Source: Papaver somniferum
Taxonomy: Eukaryota; Streptophyta; Magnoliopsida; Ranunculales; Papaveraceae
Assembly (NCBI RefSeq): GCF_003573695.1
Contig: NC_039359.1
Span: 118,923,849 to 118,987,848 of the forward strand
Direction of reading: 5' to 3'
DNA: 64,000 nucleotides
Shown piece after piece: positions 46,776 through 59,340 of the stretch. Position 1 is the first letter of the stretch. Every line of letters begins with the position of its first letter. Below the pieces are notes generated by a model. That model did no database searches and had not been told where the DNA came from. It saw only the letters and a program-made list of their open reading frames with translations. Both the position numbers and the translations under genes were made by a program.

Positions 46776-47839
46776 ATGAGTTCCCAAAATTTTGATTATG
46801 CTAAATATCTTGGGTTTACCTTCAAGGATAACTCCTTTGTTGATTCTTCAGAATCCCGAGGTAAAAATGTGTTAATATCAGATTCTGATAACATTTCCCT
46901 CTGATATGACATTTAACACTATGTCTAAAGTTGAAATGGAACTCACCAGAACTCGAAAAAAATCTGCTGAGATTTTGATTTTCTAGGAGCTAAGATAAAG
47001 GCTCTTGAAGAAAAACATGATCATCTCATTGATGAGCTTGAGAAGTCTCTTGGCCGAGAACGGGAAATCTATAGCATAATTGAGTCCTTCTCTAACAATA
47101 TGGAAAAACTGGTTCAAGAAACTACTCTCCAGCGTGAAAAGATTAGTACTCTTGAGGATATTGTTAAAGAAGATTCAATTAGAGAAAAACGTTTGATCGA
47201 GACTCATTCATATGATCTGAACAGCCTTCGTGTTGAAAAAGTGAAATTGGTTGCCTCCTTTCTTCTGGCCCAGGAACAGTGCAAATCCTTGAAAAGGAAA
47301 ACTATGTTTTAGTGAGAAAATCTTCTGTACCAATCTCTAATTCTCGGAAAGAATTACAGTACATGAAGAAAAGTTCTCCAAAGGAGCTCCCTGCTAAGAA
47401 GTGTTTACATAACTTGTAGTCTTCTAATAGGGCTATGAACTTACATGTTCCTTCCATTGTTTCTCTTCCACAAACCTGTTCTTTCTGTGGGAAAAAGGAT
47501 CACTATGCTCAACATTTTTTTGCTACAAAGAAAGATATTTTTGATCTTCAAAGTCTACTTCCTTTTACATTCGACAGAGTAAACTGTCTGACGACATCTA
47601 CAATGGATTTCATTCTTGCAGAAAGCCAGAACTCTCATAAAAGGGACTCTAATGGTCACTCATTTAGAAATATCTTTAGGGATCGTGTTTCTCCTCATGG
47701 TGCGAGCTCTTACACCACAAAAATACGCATTCCAAGTGTTTATGAGAATAAGACTGGTAGATCTAAGTCTAGAAGGTGGAGACCTCTCTCCTCTAATCCT
47801 TTGGAACCGATTTCTAGAGGTCTTAGACTTAATCCTTAG
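46776..47839 (+). pseudogene. Gag-like ORF of + element, unit 1 copy
   Basis: Same ORF as 56206-57433. The start MSSQNFDYAKYLGF is at 46776. Frame breaks occur before 46910 and near 46970 and 47300. The coiled-coil part is at 47100-47300. The zinc knuckle reads CSFCGKKDHYAQHF, so the last Cys is Phe; the other copy keeps it. After the ORF comes the Y LTR at 48111. Confidence 0.7.
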
Positions 47840-48110
47840 AAAATTTCCTCTAATGGAATTTCCAAAAAGATTATATCGAATTCTTCTGGAATAATAAATA
47901 GCCAAAGGAAGGTAAGAAATATTAGGTTCAAAATCTCAGATGGTATTCACAACTCATCTCTCAATACTCATGGTGGAATTACATCTCATTTTGATACCTA
48001 TCTCTAGGTAATTTCATCCTTGTATCTAACTTGAGAGTTGCAAGGATGATATTTGCGAGATGTTCAAGTCTACTATTTGTTACCATTTGTCTTATGTTTG
48101 ATTGAGTTGT

Positions 48111-50987
48111 TGAAAAAGCGGGGGTCTAACAACACCACCCAATATTTCGCTTAGCAATCTGTATGGACTAACTCCAAAATACTTTGCTAGAGAATCAACT
48201 AGACAGTCAGACTCAATCTAGATAAAAGTATCTCAAGGAGTTAATGTCTCTCTCTTGATTTGATTTTTACTCAAGCTAAAATCAATAGCGAGTCTTTATC
48301 AAATACAAGGAATAACTTGGACGGTACCAAATACCAATGTCCAAGGATCAATTAATATCAATCAACAACCAAAGGTTGGATTTCCAATTGATGATCACGA
48401 ACGCACAACCTGTATTATTTCAATTATATAAAATATAATGCGGAAAAGAAATAACACAGACACCAGAAATTTTGTTAACGAGGAAACCGCAAATGTATAA
48501 AAACCCCGGGACCTAGTACAGAATTGAATACTCTCATAATTAATCCGCTATACAAAATCAAACCAACTTAGTATAGTTGAGACAAAGCAACTAAACCTAT
48601 AGTTCACCTAGTTTCCTCAGTATCCCTGCGCCTCCAACTTGTTAATAAGTCAAGAACTTGGAACAATTCCTTTGGTTCGTATTCCAAACAGTAAAGGAAC
48701 AAAAAATATGATCAGTAACAACTCTTTTCAAACAACGTGATATGAGTTTGACAAAGGATCTTCCGTTTAACCAATAAACTCCTTTGTCGGGTCCTTAGAT
48801 CAATCTCTCAACAACTACCGAAGTAATTGTTAGACTATGCAATCAATACTGTAAATCACAAAGAACTGTATTGATGCCGATCTACTCAACTAATCAATCT
48901 AATCTATCACAAAGATAAACCGATTATAGTTGGATCCCTTTCCAGCCGAAACAAGTATTGTGCAGACCAAAGATTATGAACCCAAAAAGTCTTCATGTAT
49001 TCAAATCTTCTTTAATCTTCAATCAGCACCTGCACACAATCAACTTGAATCTCTTGTGATCAATCACATACAAAACGGAGTCTGTTAACGTTGGATTATC
49101 ACAAGATGTCTTTAAGTCTACAAACAGTCTAAAGATCCCCGTCGAAACTTCGATCTAGTTTGAGTGAATCTTATATAAGAAGAGAAGATTCTCAAGCATA
49201 AACAAACTAGGTGCAATCAAAGTTCAACAACCGTTAGTCAATCAAATCAATCGAAATCTAAAATAAACTGCAATTATCTAATTTCCCACCAACGGTAATA
49301 ATAGAGCTTCTCAATCCCAAAGAAGTCTTTAAACTGAGCGGCCGTAAGAGATTTCGCCTAATTAGGTTACTTTCCTCTCTGAATAGGCTGCTCCACCAGT
49401 AACAACACAACTAGGTAGTTTTGCTGGATCTTAGGATTAGTTTGCTAGAAATGCAAACTTCAATATTTATAGACAAGGAATTTTGGACACCAAGGAATTT
49501 CCAAAACCGAATATTCTCAAAGATATGCAATAAACACAAAATCGGTTTTCATAATTCCTGGAAATGCACTGTCCAAATATTGACCGAAATCCCAATAGAA
49601 AAATCTATAATCAGTAAATGCACATTACTAATTATTATTTTCTAAAGATATGCATTTAATTGCTGGAGATTAAATAGCATATAAAATTAAGAAACCTTAA
49701 TTAAAAGATTTTTAATTTATTTCGATCCTGTGATTCTCCTTTAGCTATTAAGGAATATCTTTGAACAATTAATGATAAGAGTTACTGAACATGTTCAAAG
49801 TATGTCGACATCTTTTACTTTGCAAGTCCTTTTTCATACTTACAATCATGGAAACGATTTTCCACACTTCCAAACAAGTTTAGAATTGGTTCGTCTAAAT
49901 TCCAAGAACTATGTGATTGATTATCCTATCAAATCACCAATTATGGGTTTCACAGTTCTACCAAAACAAGTTCGGTTCTACCTTCATGTGAGTATTTTGC
50001 ATAGTCACGCTAGTTACCAAAATTCGGTTGATTAGGTACTAGGATCGGTTTCCCACAACTTATGGTAATTACCTGTATTCGGTTGCACATGTCCATAGGA
50101 TCGGTTCCCCCAAAACTACAAACATGTTTCACATGTTCATAGGATCTGTTCCCCCGTCTACTAAAAACGTGTTGCACCTCTTACAAGGATCAATTCCCTC
50201 TTGTAAACGTGTTGCACCTCTTAGTAGGATCGGTTCCTCAATGACTAGATAAAAGTTTCTATTTACAAGGCATCGATCATACCATCTTGAGTGATTACTT
50301 AAGATCGGTTTCACCAATAAAAGTCATACCAATACATAAGTCAGGCCTTGTGAATACTTTTACCAAGATACATAAACAAGTTTATGAACAGTTATACTAA
50401 ACACACATATTGGTAATTCAAAATAGATTTGCAATGAAAAACAATACCAATAAGCCCAGCGATTTCCCTTTCGATTCACAAAACAAGTTTATGAACTTAC
50501 TTCCTTTAAACGAATATAAAACATTGTTTCAAGGATGAAATCTTCACTCATACCCATTCATAATCACAATAACATTCATATGATCATGTCGATGTCTTAT
50601 ATACAAAGTTTAATGGTTAAGCAATAAACCTCATATTGTATTCCTTAATACTATGTCTAACTAGAGTTTTATACACAGCTTCGTAGTTATGTTTTCAATA
50701 TGCACGACTTGAAAGATACGTTAGGGAAAGAAACAATTCAAGTCAAATATTACTAACCTCAAGAGGAAGGATGATGTTGTCGTTGTAGCTCCATACTTCT
50801 TCACATTCTTCAAGTCTTCATGTAATACTTATAAGTCTCATATCCTAACACTTTCAAGCTAACCTATACGAAGTTGACTCTAGCATATAATCAAGCGACT
50901 CTTTAGATGAGTTTTGATTCACTAAAATATGACAACCAAACTTGACATACCAATGCTTGGTGGGTTCAACCGAGCTATGCTCTAACA
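48111..50987 (-). repeat. Chimeric Y/X LTR (-), duplication junction
   Basis: Positions 48111 to about 48480 match the Y LTR at 57543-57900 almost exactly and have the same left neighbour (internal region and GTTGT). From about 48480 to 50987 it matches the X LTR at 21378-23891. The switch lies in the conserved stretch GTTAACGAGGAAACCGCAAA. The right end, GCTCTAACA, lies inside the Z LTR. Confidence 0.88.
50030..50310 (-). repeat. Minisatellite in X LTR, unit 2
   Basis: This is the second copy of the AGGATCGGTTCCCC-type array (see 22941-23215), with a few base differences. Confidence 0.75.
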
Positions 50988-52301
50988 GTCTTCAAATCAG
51001 GTTTTACAATCAATGATACCTTGGTAACAAAGCATTTAATATTCACCATTAGATGAAAACATGATTAAACTCAAGCTATATCTTTCAACCGTTAGATCGA
51101 ACTTAGCTTGTTACAGACAAATGAAAAGTGACTTCATTTATATATGAGTAACTGTACCTAAACGTGTACACCTTTGTTGGCTCAACAATAGTTAACCGAA
51201 GTTAGCCATATGAACACTTTCATATCAACTATATTCATCTTAATCATAACTAGTTCAAATGAAACTAGTTCTAAAGTTGTTCAATTGTTTATATATTCTC
51301 ATAGAAGTATACAAGACACAATTGAAGCAAAAAAGATTTTGATTCACTCGAATCAAGTCATGAACATTATATCCACGCAAAAGATTTCATTCCTTACTAT
51401 ATAAATGTATTAGTTCATGAACAAACCAATTTTAGAACGTTATCCACTCAAGTATGCAAACTGGTACGCATACCTCAGTGGCCGGACTAAGTTTGGGTTC
51501 GCCAGTATGCGAACTGGTACGCATACCACCAAACTCAGTAAAGTCCCAGAACTTGAACCTCACGCCAGTACGCGTACCGGTATGCGTACTTAGTTCCCGG
51601 ACCTCTACTAAACCAATCAGTAATACCATGTTTCCCGGACTTGGGCCACACATATGCAAGTTTGCATACTGTGCTTATATCCAATTGTTTTAAACTCTCA
51701 TTTCAACCATTGAAATATTCTCGGAAGACGACAATAGTTGTCTCACGCAAACTATTAGCTTCAAAGTAATTTTCATATGATCGAATGATCAATACGAAAC
51801 ATTTCGAGTCTACATCAAATGACTGTCTCACACAAATCATGTAAGATGTTACAAGCAGGCGATTTTCACATGATCATCTTTTGACTTTCGTCAAGAATAT
51901 AAGATGAACTTGGTTAAAGCGAAAGCTTACCAACACATATTTCGAGAAATATGTAAGCGAGTTAAACTCAGCTCGAAATATCAAATGTGCATAATTGAAG
52001 TCTATATAGTTATACGACTTTTGTCTCAAATAGGAGATAAAGTACATAGACTTTTGAGTGATGTATGAGTTGAAGTCTCCACATACCTTTTGTTGATGAA
52101 GTTCCACAAGCTCCCCTTAGTAGTTTTTCGTCTTAAATCGATGAACTCTGTGAAGTCTAATGCTCAACTACACTTTATATCCTAATCCGAGACTTAGCTA
52201 TAAGTAGACTAAAAATCAAGACTTATAGTTTTGGAAACTAAACTTGACAAACAAGCTTGAGATAGCAACGCTTGCGAGTTCGACCAAGCAGTACTCTAAC
52301 A
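50988..52301 (-). repeat. Z-type LTR (-), 5' half, unit 2
   Basis: In - orientation it starts TGTTAGAGTACTGC at 52301 and stops at the X LTR end at 50987. The minisatellite at about 51445-51680 has GGTACGCATACC words. It pairs as an inverted arm with 53569 onward. Confidence 0.82.
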
Positions 52302-53568
52302 TTCACTTCAATCACATCTCTTTCATCATGGTTTTAAAGGAGAATTTCTCAAAGTTCAAATCATGGACATTTGCATAAAACACTTTTGTAAGAACATCTA
52401 ATCCTTCACCATGACCATCAAAGATGTCACCAAGATTATACTTTTCAAAACAAGATAATTTTATAGCATGCAATTGATCATTGACCAACTTATTTTCAAG
52501 AAGAAATATTTTTTAAATAATTTTAGCATAATCATTAGAATAACCATTATTCACAAAGACTATTCTACAAGAAGATCGATTACTAGATTCGCAATTCTCC
52601 TTGTGTCCATGCTTTTTAATAACTTGAGACAATTCTTAGGATATTTCTTAGATTTTCCACTATCCCTAACCCTAACCATGATTTACTAAAATAGTAAAAT
52701 TGAAGAAGATGAGAAAGAGAACTTACTTAAAAACACCTTGCATGATAACCCTTTCTCAATTGAATCTCTAGATTCCTTGAATCATGGATTCATAGAGAAA
52801 AACTTAACCAAAAGGTACAAGAAAGGAAGTTGGTTCTGTAACCCTAGCTTTTAATATTTACCCGTTCGTAAACAGTTGGAGGAGATAGGAAGTTCGTGAC
52901 CCTAATATTATAAGGCATAGATGGGCGTGAACCATTCCCGAACCACTATGAAGTAATTGTTTTTTCAAGAAATGTGATAGATTGGTAAACTGATACATAC
53001 TCTAATGTCTTATCAAATGAGTTATGAATTACAAAATATCTCAATTAGATAAACCATGATACCCCTAACGGCTTTACTCCTGTATAGACAATTATTATGA
53101 AATAAAACTCAACATAATTAAAATTATCCATAAGGTATTAGTAAATAACACAAAATATTGAAGAGTCTATGATAGATCACATGTAAAACCAAATATACAA
53201 GAAATTACTTATATGATGCTTGCCCCATCTCAAGCTATATACATGATGGGGTGATTCTGCTTGTTATTACAAAGAGATTGTGTGAGAAAAATAATGCCCA
53301 CGAGTCGTCTCAGAATGATAGTCATCATCTTTTGTACATGTAGCATAATTAAACGAGTTAGAACTCTTGATCATGTAGTTGTTTTTAATTATAGTAACCC
53401 TTTTGAATTAATGAACATATTTGGTTTCTTGACAATGGAAGTTGTCATCATCTTTGCAACTTTCCTTTTAGGGAAAGTGTAAGATATTTTAACATGTCTA
53501 GATTGTCCACAATTGAAACACAACATGTTAGAGTATGAATAATGAGAGGAATTTGCACTGTTTATGAT
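52302..53568 (-). pseudogene. Copia-type gag remnant between inverted LTRs, unit 2
   Basis: This is the second copy of 25211-26476. The zinc knuckle (about 53480-53530) again has Tyr for its last Cys. The unrecognised GDIFDGHGEGFDVL stretch is present near 52400-52440 with changes. The right end ATGAT (53564-53568) is probably one half of the target duplication of the + element. Confidence 0.5.
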
Positions 53569-54194
53569 TGTTAGAGCACTGCTCGGTCAAACTCGCAAGC
53601 GTTGCTATCTCAAGCTTGTTTGTCAAGTTTAGTTGTCAAAACTATAAGTCTTGATTTCTAGTCTACTCATATCTAAGTCTTGGATTAGGATAGAAAGTGT
53701 AGTTGAGCATTAGAATTCACGGCGTTAATCGATTGAAGATGAAGAACTACTAAGGGGAGATTGTGGAACTTCATCAACAAAAGGTATTTGGAGACTTGAA
53801 ATCATCTATCACTCAAAAGTATATACACTTTATCTCTTATTTGAGACAAAAATCGTATATCTATATAGACTTCGATTATATACATTTGATATTTCGAGCT
53901 GAGTTTAACTCGCTTACATATTTATCGAAATATGTGTTGGTAAGCTTTCGCATTAACCAAGTTCATCTTATATTCTTTACGAAAGTCAAAAGATGATCAT
54001 GTGAAAATCGCATGGTAACATCTTACATGATTTGTGTGAGACAGTCATTTGATGTAGACTCCGAATGTTTTGTATTAATCAATTTATCACTTGAAAATTG
54101 CTTTGAAACTAATAGTTTGTGTGAGACAGCTATTGTCGTCTTCCAAGAATGTTTCAATGATTTAAATTGTAGTTTAGAATGATTAACAATGATT

Positions 54195-54490
54195 GGATAT
54201 AAACACAGTATGCATACTTGCATATGTGTAGTCCAAGGCCGGCAATCTAGTATGCATACATGTATGCGTACTGGTTGGTCAGGTGAAGTCCGGGAGCTAT
54301 AATATGCGTACCAGTATGCGTATTGGCGAAGTCAGTTGAATTCCGGGAACATTAGTATGCGTATCCGTACGCGCACTATATTTAACTGAATTCGGATGTG
54401 AACCACAGTATGCGTCCCGTTTACATACTAGAGAACATAGTCCAAGTCCGGCTACTTAGGTATGCGTACCTGTTTGCATACTTGAGTAGG
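54195..54490 (+). repeat. Minisatellite in + element LTR
   Basis: About five units of 52-54 bp each begin with GTATGCGTACC- or GTATGCATAC-like words and a second inverted-looking word (GTATGCGTACTGG), followed by GAAGTCCGGGAAC-like sequence. Matches lie at 27040-27200 with 41365-41560 and at 62690-62975. Confidence 0.82.
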
Positions 54491-54958
54491 TTATGTTCTA
54501 AAATCGGTTTGTACATGAACTAATACATTTATATATTAAGGAATGCAATCTTTTGCGAACCGTGGCTATAATGCTCATGAATTGATTCGCGTGAATCAAT
54601 ATCGATTTTGCTTCAGTTGTGTCTTATATACTTCTATGAGAATATAAATAATTGAACAACTCTAGAACTAGTTTCATTTGAGTCGTTTGAACTAGTTATG
54701 GTTAATATGAATATGGTTGATATGAAATTGTTCATATGGATAACTTGGGTTAACTATTGTTGAGCCAACAAAGGTGTACATATTTAGGTACGACTACTCA
54801 TATCTAAATGAAGTCACTTTTCATTTGTGTGTAACAAGCTAAGTTCGATCTAACGGTTGAAAGATATTAGCTTGAGTCTAATCAGATTTGCATCTAACGG
54901 TTAATATTGAATGCTTTGTTACCAAGGTAGCATGGATTGCAAACCCTGATTTGAAGAT

Positions 54959-54966
54959 TATATAAT
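54959..54966 (+). promoter_or_regulatory. TATA-like box in 5' LTR
   Basis: TATATAAT follows the conserved CCCTGATTTGAAGAT. The 3' LTR has TATATAAG at the same place, and the - strand Y LTR has TATATAAA. Conserved position in all subtypes supports a promoter; transcription has not been shown. Confidence 0.55.
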
Positions 54967-56104
54967 GGAGAACTCTAGCAATTGGGAAACCTAATCCCCA
55001 CACCTCACGTGTGATATTAGTTGCGCCTAGAGTCGATTCTCCTTTAACCTTAGGTTTTTCCAAAATCCTGTAGGTTAACGACTTGAAGAATTCATTGGGA
55101 TTGTGAAGCCAGACCCCAACTATTTTCTCTGTAGTTGCATGTTCTGATCTTGCTGTTTTATATCGTGATTGAGTACTATGTTCTCTAAGATTGGCTCGAG
55201 ATTTAATCTCCGATAGGCAAGATAAAAAGTAGTCACAAACACATTCGTCTCATCGTTTGTGATTCCACAATATCTTGTTTCGCTACCACACGATTAAGAT
55301 TATTGTGAGGTGATTGATATTTCGAGGATGTTCTTCGGAATATAAGTCTGGTATACCAATTGGTTCCTACTCATCTTGATTTAGAAAGACGGAACAAAAC
55401 TCATAGGTATATCGGTGGGAGACAGATTTATCTATTCAATAGAATTTTCTGTGTGATACAGATTGGTTTATCAAGTTTTCGACTTTGGGTCGTAGCAACT
55501 CTTAGTTGTGGGTGAGATCATCTAAGGGAATCAAATGTGTAGAGTCCTGTTGGGATTCTGAGACGTAAGGAGCGCAACTGTACCTTGATCAGTGTGAGAT
55601 TGGTTAGGGCTCAACTACATTCCAGCCTGAAGTTAACTTGGAGTAGGCTAGTGTCTGTAGCGGCTTAATATAGTGTGGTGTTCAAATCTGGACTAGGTCC
55701 CGGGGGTTTTTTTGCATTTGCGGTTTCCTCGTTAACAAAATTTCTGGTGTCTGTGTTATTTCTTTTTCGCATTATATTTGTTTATATATTTGAAATATCA
55801 CAGGTTTTGCGTATGTTCAACCAATTGTGAATCCAACCTTTGGTTGTTGATTAAGTTGATTGACACTTGGATATTGGTTTTTTGATACCGTCCAGGTTAT
55901 TTATTATATTCAAATTAGCTCGTAAATTCCTATTTGTTTGATTGCAGATTGAATTGAGAAATTGAGATATAACTCTTTGATATACTTTTCTTAAAGATTG
56001 AGTCTGACTTTCTAGTTGATTCTCTTGAAAGTATATTCGAGTTAGTCCATACAGATTGCTAAGTGAAATATTGGTTATGGTTGTTAGACCCACGCTTTTT
56101 CAAT

Positions 56105-56116
56105 TGGTATCAGATC
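56105..56116 (+). promoter_or_regulatory. Primer-binding site of + element
   Basis: TGGTATCAGATC stands two bases after the LTR end; the first ten bases are the common initiator-Met tRNA site. Confidence 0.82.
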
Positions 56117-56205
56117 AGGCAAACACGTTTAAGACCTCATAAGTCTGTGTTTGTGGTAATCTGATTTGTGTAGATAGTTTTTATCTCAAACTCGCGCACG
56201 TAAAG

Positions 56206-57433
56206 ATGAGTTCCCAAAATTTTGATTATGCTAAATGTCTTGGGTTTACCTTCAAGGATAACTCCTTTGTTGATTCTTTAGAATCCCGAGGTAAGAATGT
56301 GTTAATATCAGATTCTGATAACATTTCCCTCTGATATGACATTTAACACTATGTCTAAAGTTGAAATGGAACTCATCAGAACTCGAAAAAAATTTGTTGA
56401 GATTTTTGATTTTCTAGGAGATAAGATAAAGGCTCTTGAAGAAAAACATGATCATCTCATTGATGAGCTTGAGAAGTCTCTTGGTCGAGAACGGGAACTC
56501 TGTAGCATAATTGAGTCATTCTCTAACAATATCGAAAAACTTGTTCAAGAAACTACTCTATAGCGTGAAAAGATTAGTACTCTTGAGGATATTGTTAAAG
56601 AAGATTCAATTAGAGAAAAACGTTTGATCGAGACTCATTCATATGATCTGAACAACCTTCGTCTTGAAAAAGTGAAATTGGTTGCCTCCCTTGTTCTGGC
56701 CCAGGAACAGTGTAAATCCTTGAAAAAGGAAAACTCTGTTTTAGTGAGAAAATATTCTGTACCAATCTCTAATTCTCAAAAAGAATTACAGTACATGAAG
56801 AAAAGTTCTCCAAAGGAGCTCCCTGCTAAGAAGTGTTTACATAACTTGTAATCTTCTAATAGGGCTATGAACTTACATGTTCCTTCCATTGCTTCTCTTG
56901 CACAAACCTGTTCTTTCTGTGGGAAAAAGGATCACTATGCTCAACATTGTTTTTCTACAAAGAAAGATATTTTTGATCTTCAAAGTCTACTTCCTTTTAC
57001 ATTCGACAGAGTAAATTGTCTGACGACATCTACAATGGATTTCATTCCTACAGAAAGCCAGAACTCTCGTAAAAGGGACTCTAATGGTCACTCATTTCGA
57101 AATCTCCTTAGGGATCGTGTTTCTCTTCATGGTGCGAGCTCTTACATCACAAAAATACGCATTCCCAGTGTTTATGAGAATAATACTGGTAGATCTAAGT
57201 CTAGAAGGTGGAGACCTCTCTCCTCTAATCCTTTGGAACCGATTTCTAGAGGTCTTAGAATTAATCCTTAGAAGATTTCCTCTAATGGAATTTCCAAAAA
57301 GATTATATCGAATTCTTATGGAATAAGAAATAGCCAAAGAAAGGTAAGAAATATTAGGTTCAAAATCTCAGATGGTATTCACAACTCATCTCTCAATACT
57401 CATGGTGGAATTACATCTCACTTTGCTACCTAG
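56206..57433 (+). pseudogene. Gag-like ORF with coiled coil and CCHC knuckle
   Basis: The start ATG at 56206 gives MSSQNFDYAKCLGFTFKDNS. A frameshift near 56332 leads into one frame from 56336 on. That frame has a long coiled coil (about 56350-56740; IKALEEKHDHLIDELEKSL, then REKISTLEDIVKEDS), a knuckle CSFCGKKDHYAQHC with full CX2CX4HX4C spacing (about 56908-56950), and a basic tail (GRSKSRRWRPL). A TAG near 56561 replaces a Gln codon of the other copy. Stops at about 56849 and 57269 are in both copies. The UBN2 part of usual Copia gag is not seen. It would be an RNA-binding, self-associating protein, but this copy is broken. Confidence 0.7.
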
Positions 57434-58662
57434 CTCTAGGTAATTTCATCCTTGTATCTAACTTGAGAGTTGCAAGGATGATATTTGCGAGATGCTCAAG
57501 TCTACTGTTGGTTACCATTTGTCTTATGTTTGATTGTTTTGTTGAAAAAGCGGGGGTCTAACAACACCACCCAATATTTCGCTTAGCAATCTGTATGGAC
57601 TAACTCCGAAATACTTTGCTAGAGAATCAACTAGACAGTCAGACTCAATCTAGATAAAAGTATCTCAAGGAGTTAATGTCTCTCTCTTGATTTTATTTTT
57701 ACTCAAGCTAAAATCAATAGCGAGTCTTTATCAAATACAAGGAATAACTTGGACGGTAGCAAAGACCAATGTCCAAGGATCAATCAAAAACCAAAGGTTG
57801 GATTTCCAATTGATGATTACGAATGCACAACCTGTATTATTTCAATTATATAAAATATAATGCGGAAAAGAAATAACACAAACACCAGAAATTTTTTTAA
57901 CGAGGAAACCACAAATGCAGAAAAACCTCGGGACCTAGTCCAGATTGAATACATACTGTATTAAGCCGCTACAGACACTAGCCTACTCCAAGCTAACTTC
58001 GGACTGGACTATAGTTAAACCTCAATCAGTCTCCCACCGATCCAAGGTACAGTTGTACTCCTACGCCTCTGATCCCAGCAGGATACTGCACACTTGATTC
58101 CCTTAGCTGATCTCACCCACAACCAAGAGTTGCTGCAACCCAAAATCGCAGATTTGATAATAAACAAATCTGTCTCACACAAAAAAGTCTATAAAAGGAT
58201 AAATCTGTCTCCCACATAAAAACCCTAGGTTTTATTCCGTCTTAAGATATGAAATCAAGGTGAACAGGAACTTATTGATAATCCAGTCTTATATTCCCGA
58301 AGAACAGCCTAGATTAATCAATCACCTCTCTACAATCCTTCCTGACTACACAGGCGGTTTGTCGAGGAATCACAAACAGTGAGACGAAGATGTTTGTCAC
58401 TTCTTTATCTTGCCTATCGGAGAACTCTCACGATCTCAAGCCAATCAATCTATTGTACTCGTACGATAGAAGATGCAAGATCAGATCACACAACTACGAT
58501 AAAAGTAGTATCGGTCTGGCTTCACAATTCCAATGAAGTCTTTAAGTCGTTAACCTGGTTTTAGAGAAGAAAACCAAAGGTTAAAGGAGAATCGACTCTA
58601 GCGAGCGCACTAGTATCACACAGACGTGTGGGGATTCGTTTTGCACAATGCTAGATGTCTCA

Positions 58663-58670
58663 TTTATATA
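58663..58670 (-). promoter_or_regulatory. TATA-like box in Y LTR
   Basis: TATATAAA on the - strand stands after CCTGATTTAAAGGC, at the same place as in the other LTR subtypes. Confidence 0.5.
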
Positions 58671-59129
58671 GCCTTTAAATCAGGATTTTGCCTTAGTTAC
58701 AAAGCAATCCATATTCACCGTTAGATGAAAACCTGATTTAGATTCAAGCTAATATTTCTCAACCGTTAGATCGAAAACTTAGCTTGTCACACACACTTGG
58801 GTAAACGTTTACTGGGTTTGCGAAAACCATGCCCAAACGTGTACGTGTATGTTGGTTCAACATAGTAACCCAAAAGGTTAACCATATGAGCATTTCATAT
58901 TAACCTTGTTCTTCTTCACCATAACTAGTTCAATTGACTCAAATGAACTAGTTAAAGATTTGTTCAATTGCTATGAGATCTTATGTAACTACACAAGACA
59001 CAATTGAAACAAAGATGATTCGATTCGATTGAATCGACTCATGAACAATATAGCCACGGTTTGCATAAAGCATTCCTTAGTAATTTAATGTTTCATGTTC
59101 AGAGCACATCTTTAGATCATAACCTCTTA

Positions 59130-59340
59130 AGTTCACAAACAAGTTCGCGGACTCAAGTTAATCGGTTGAGTTTTCCAAACTCAGCAGAAATTCTTGGAAA
59201 GATAACTTACGCCAGTTCGCGACTGGGTTCGCGGACTTAACACACAAACGAGTTTTGGAAAATCCAGCAGAAATTCTTGGTCAAGAACTTCCGACAGTTC
59301 GCGGACTGAGTCTGCGGACTGGGTTCGCGGACTTGGTAAG
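59130..59340 (-). repeat. Minisatellite in Y LTR
   Basis: Units contain GTTCGCGGACT, GACTGGGTTCGCGGACTT and CAGCAGAAATTCTTGG words. It lies at the same LTR position as the GTATGCGTACC array of the + element LTR but has a different unit. Confidence 0.75.

Larger units (their letters stand above)
21378..48480. repeat. Tandem duplication unit 1 (interrupted by two later insertions)
   Basis: The unit runs X LTR (-), Z LTR (-), gag remnant, + element LTR, internal region, and start of Y LTR (-). Without the Athila element (27206-41359) and the solo LTR (42813-46319), each with one target copy, it is about 9.43 kb. It is colinear with 48480-57900. Confidence 0.85.
53569..56102 (+). repeat. 5' LTR of + element
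   Basis: This 2534-bp LTR starts TGTTAGAGCACTGCTCGG and ends GACCCACGCTTTTTCA. It contains a minisatellite (54195-54490), a TATA-like box at 54959-54966 and the conserved stretch GTTTCCTCGTTAACAAAAT at about 55724-55742. Confidence 0.9.
48480..57900. repeat. Tandem duplication unit 2
   Basis: This unit of about 9.42 kb is colinear with 21378-48480 minus the two insertions there. Borders fall in the conserved GTTAACGAGGAAACC stretch of X and Y LTRs. It lacks the Athila and solo LTR insertions, giving the empty sites. Confidence 0.85.
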
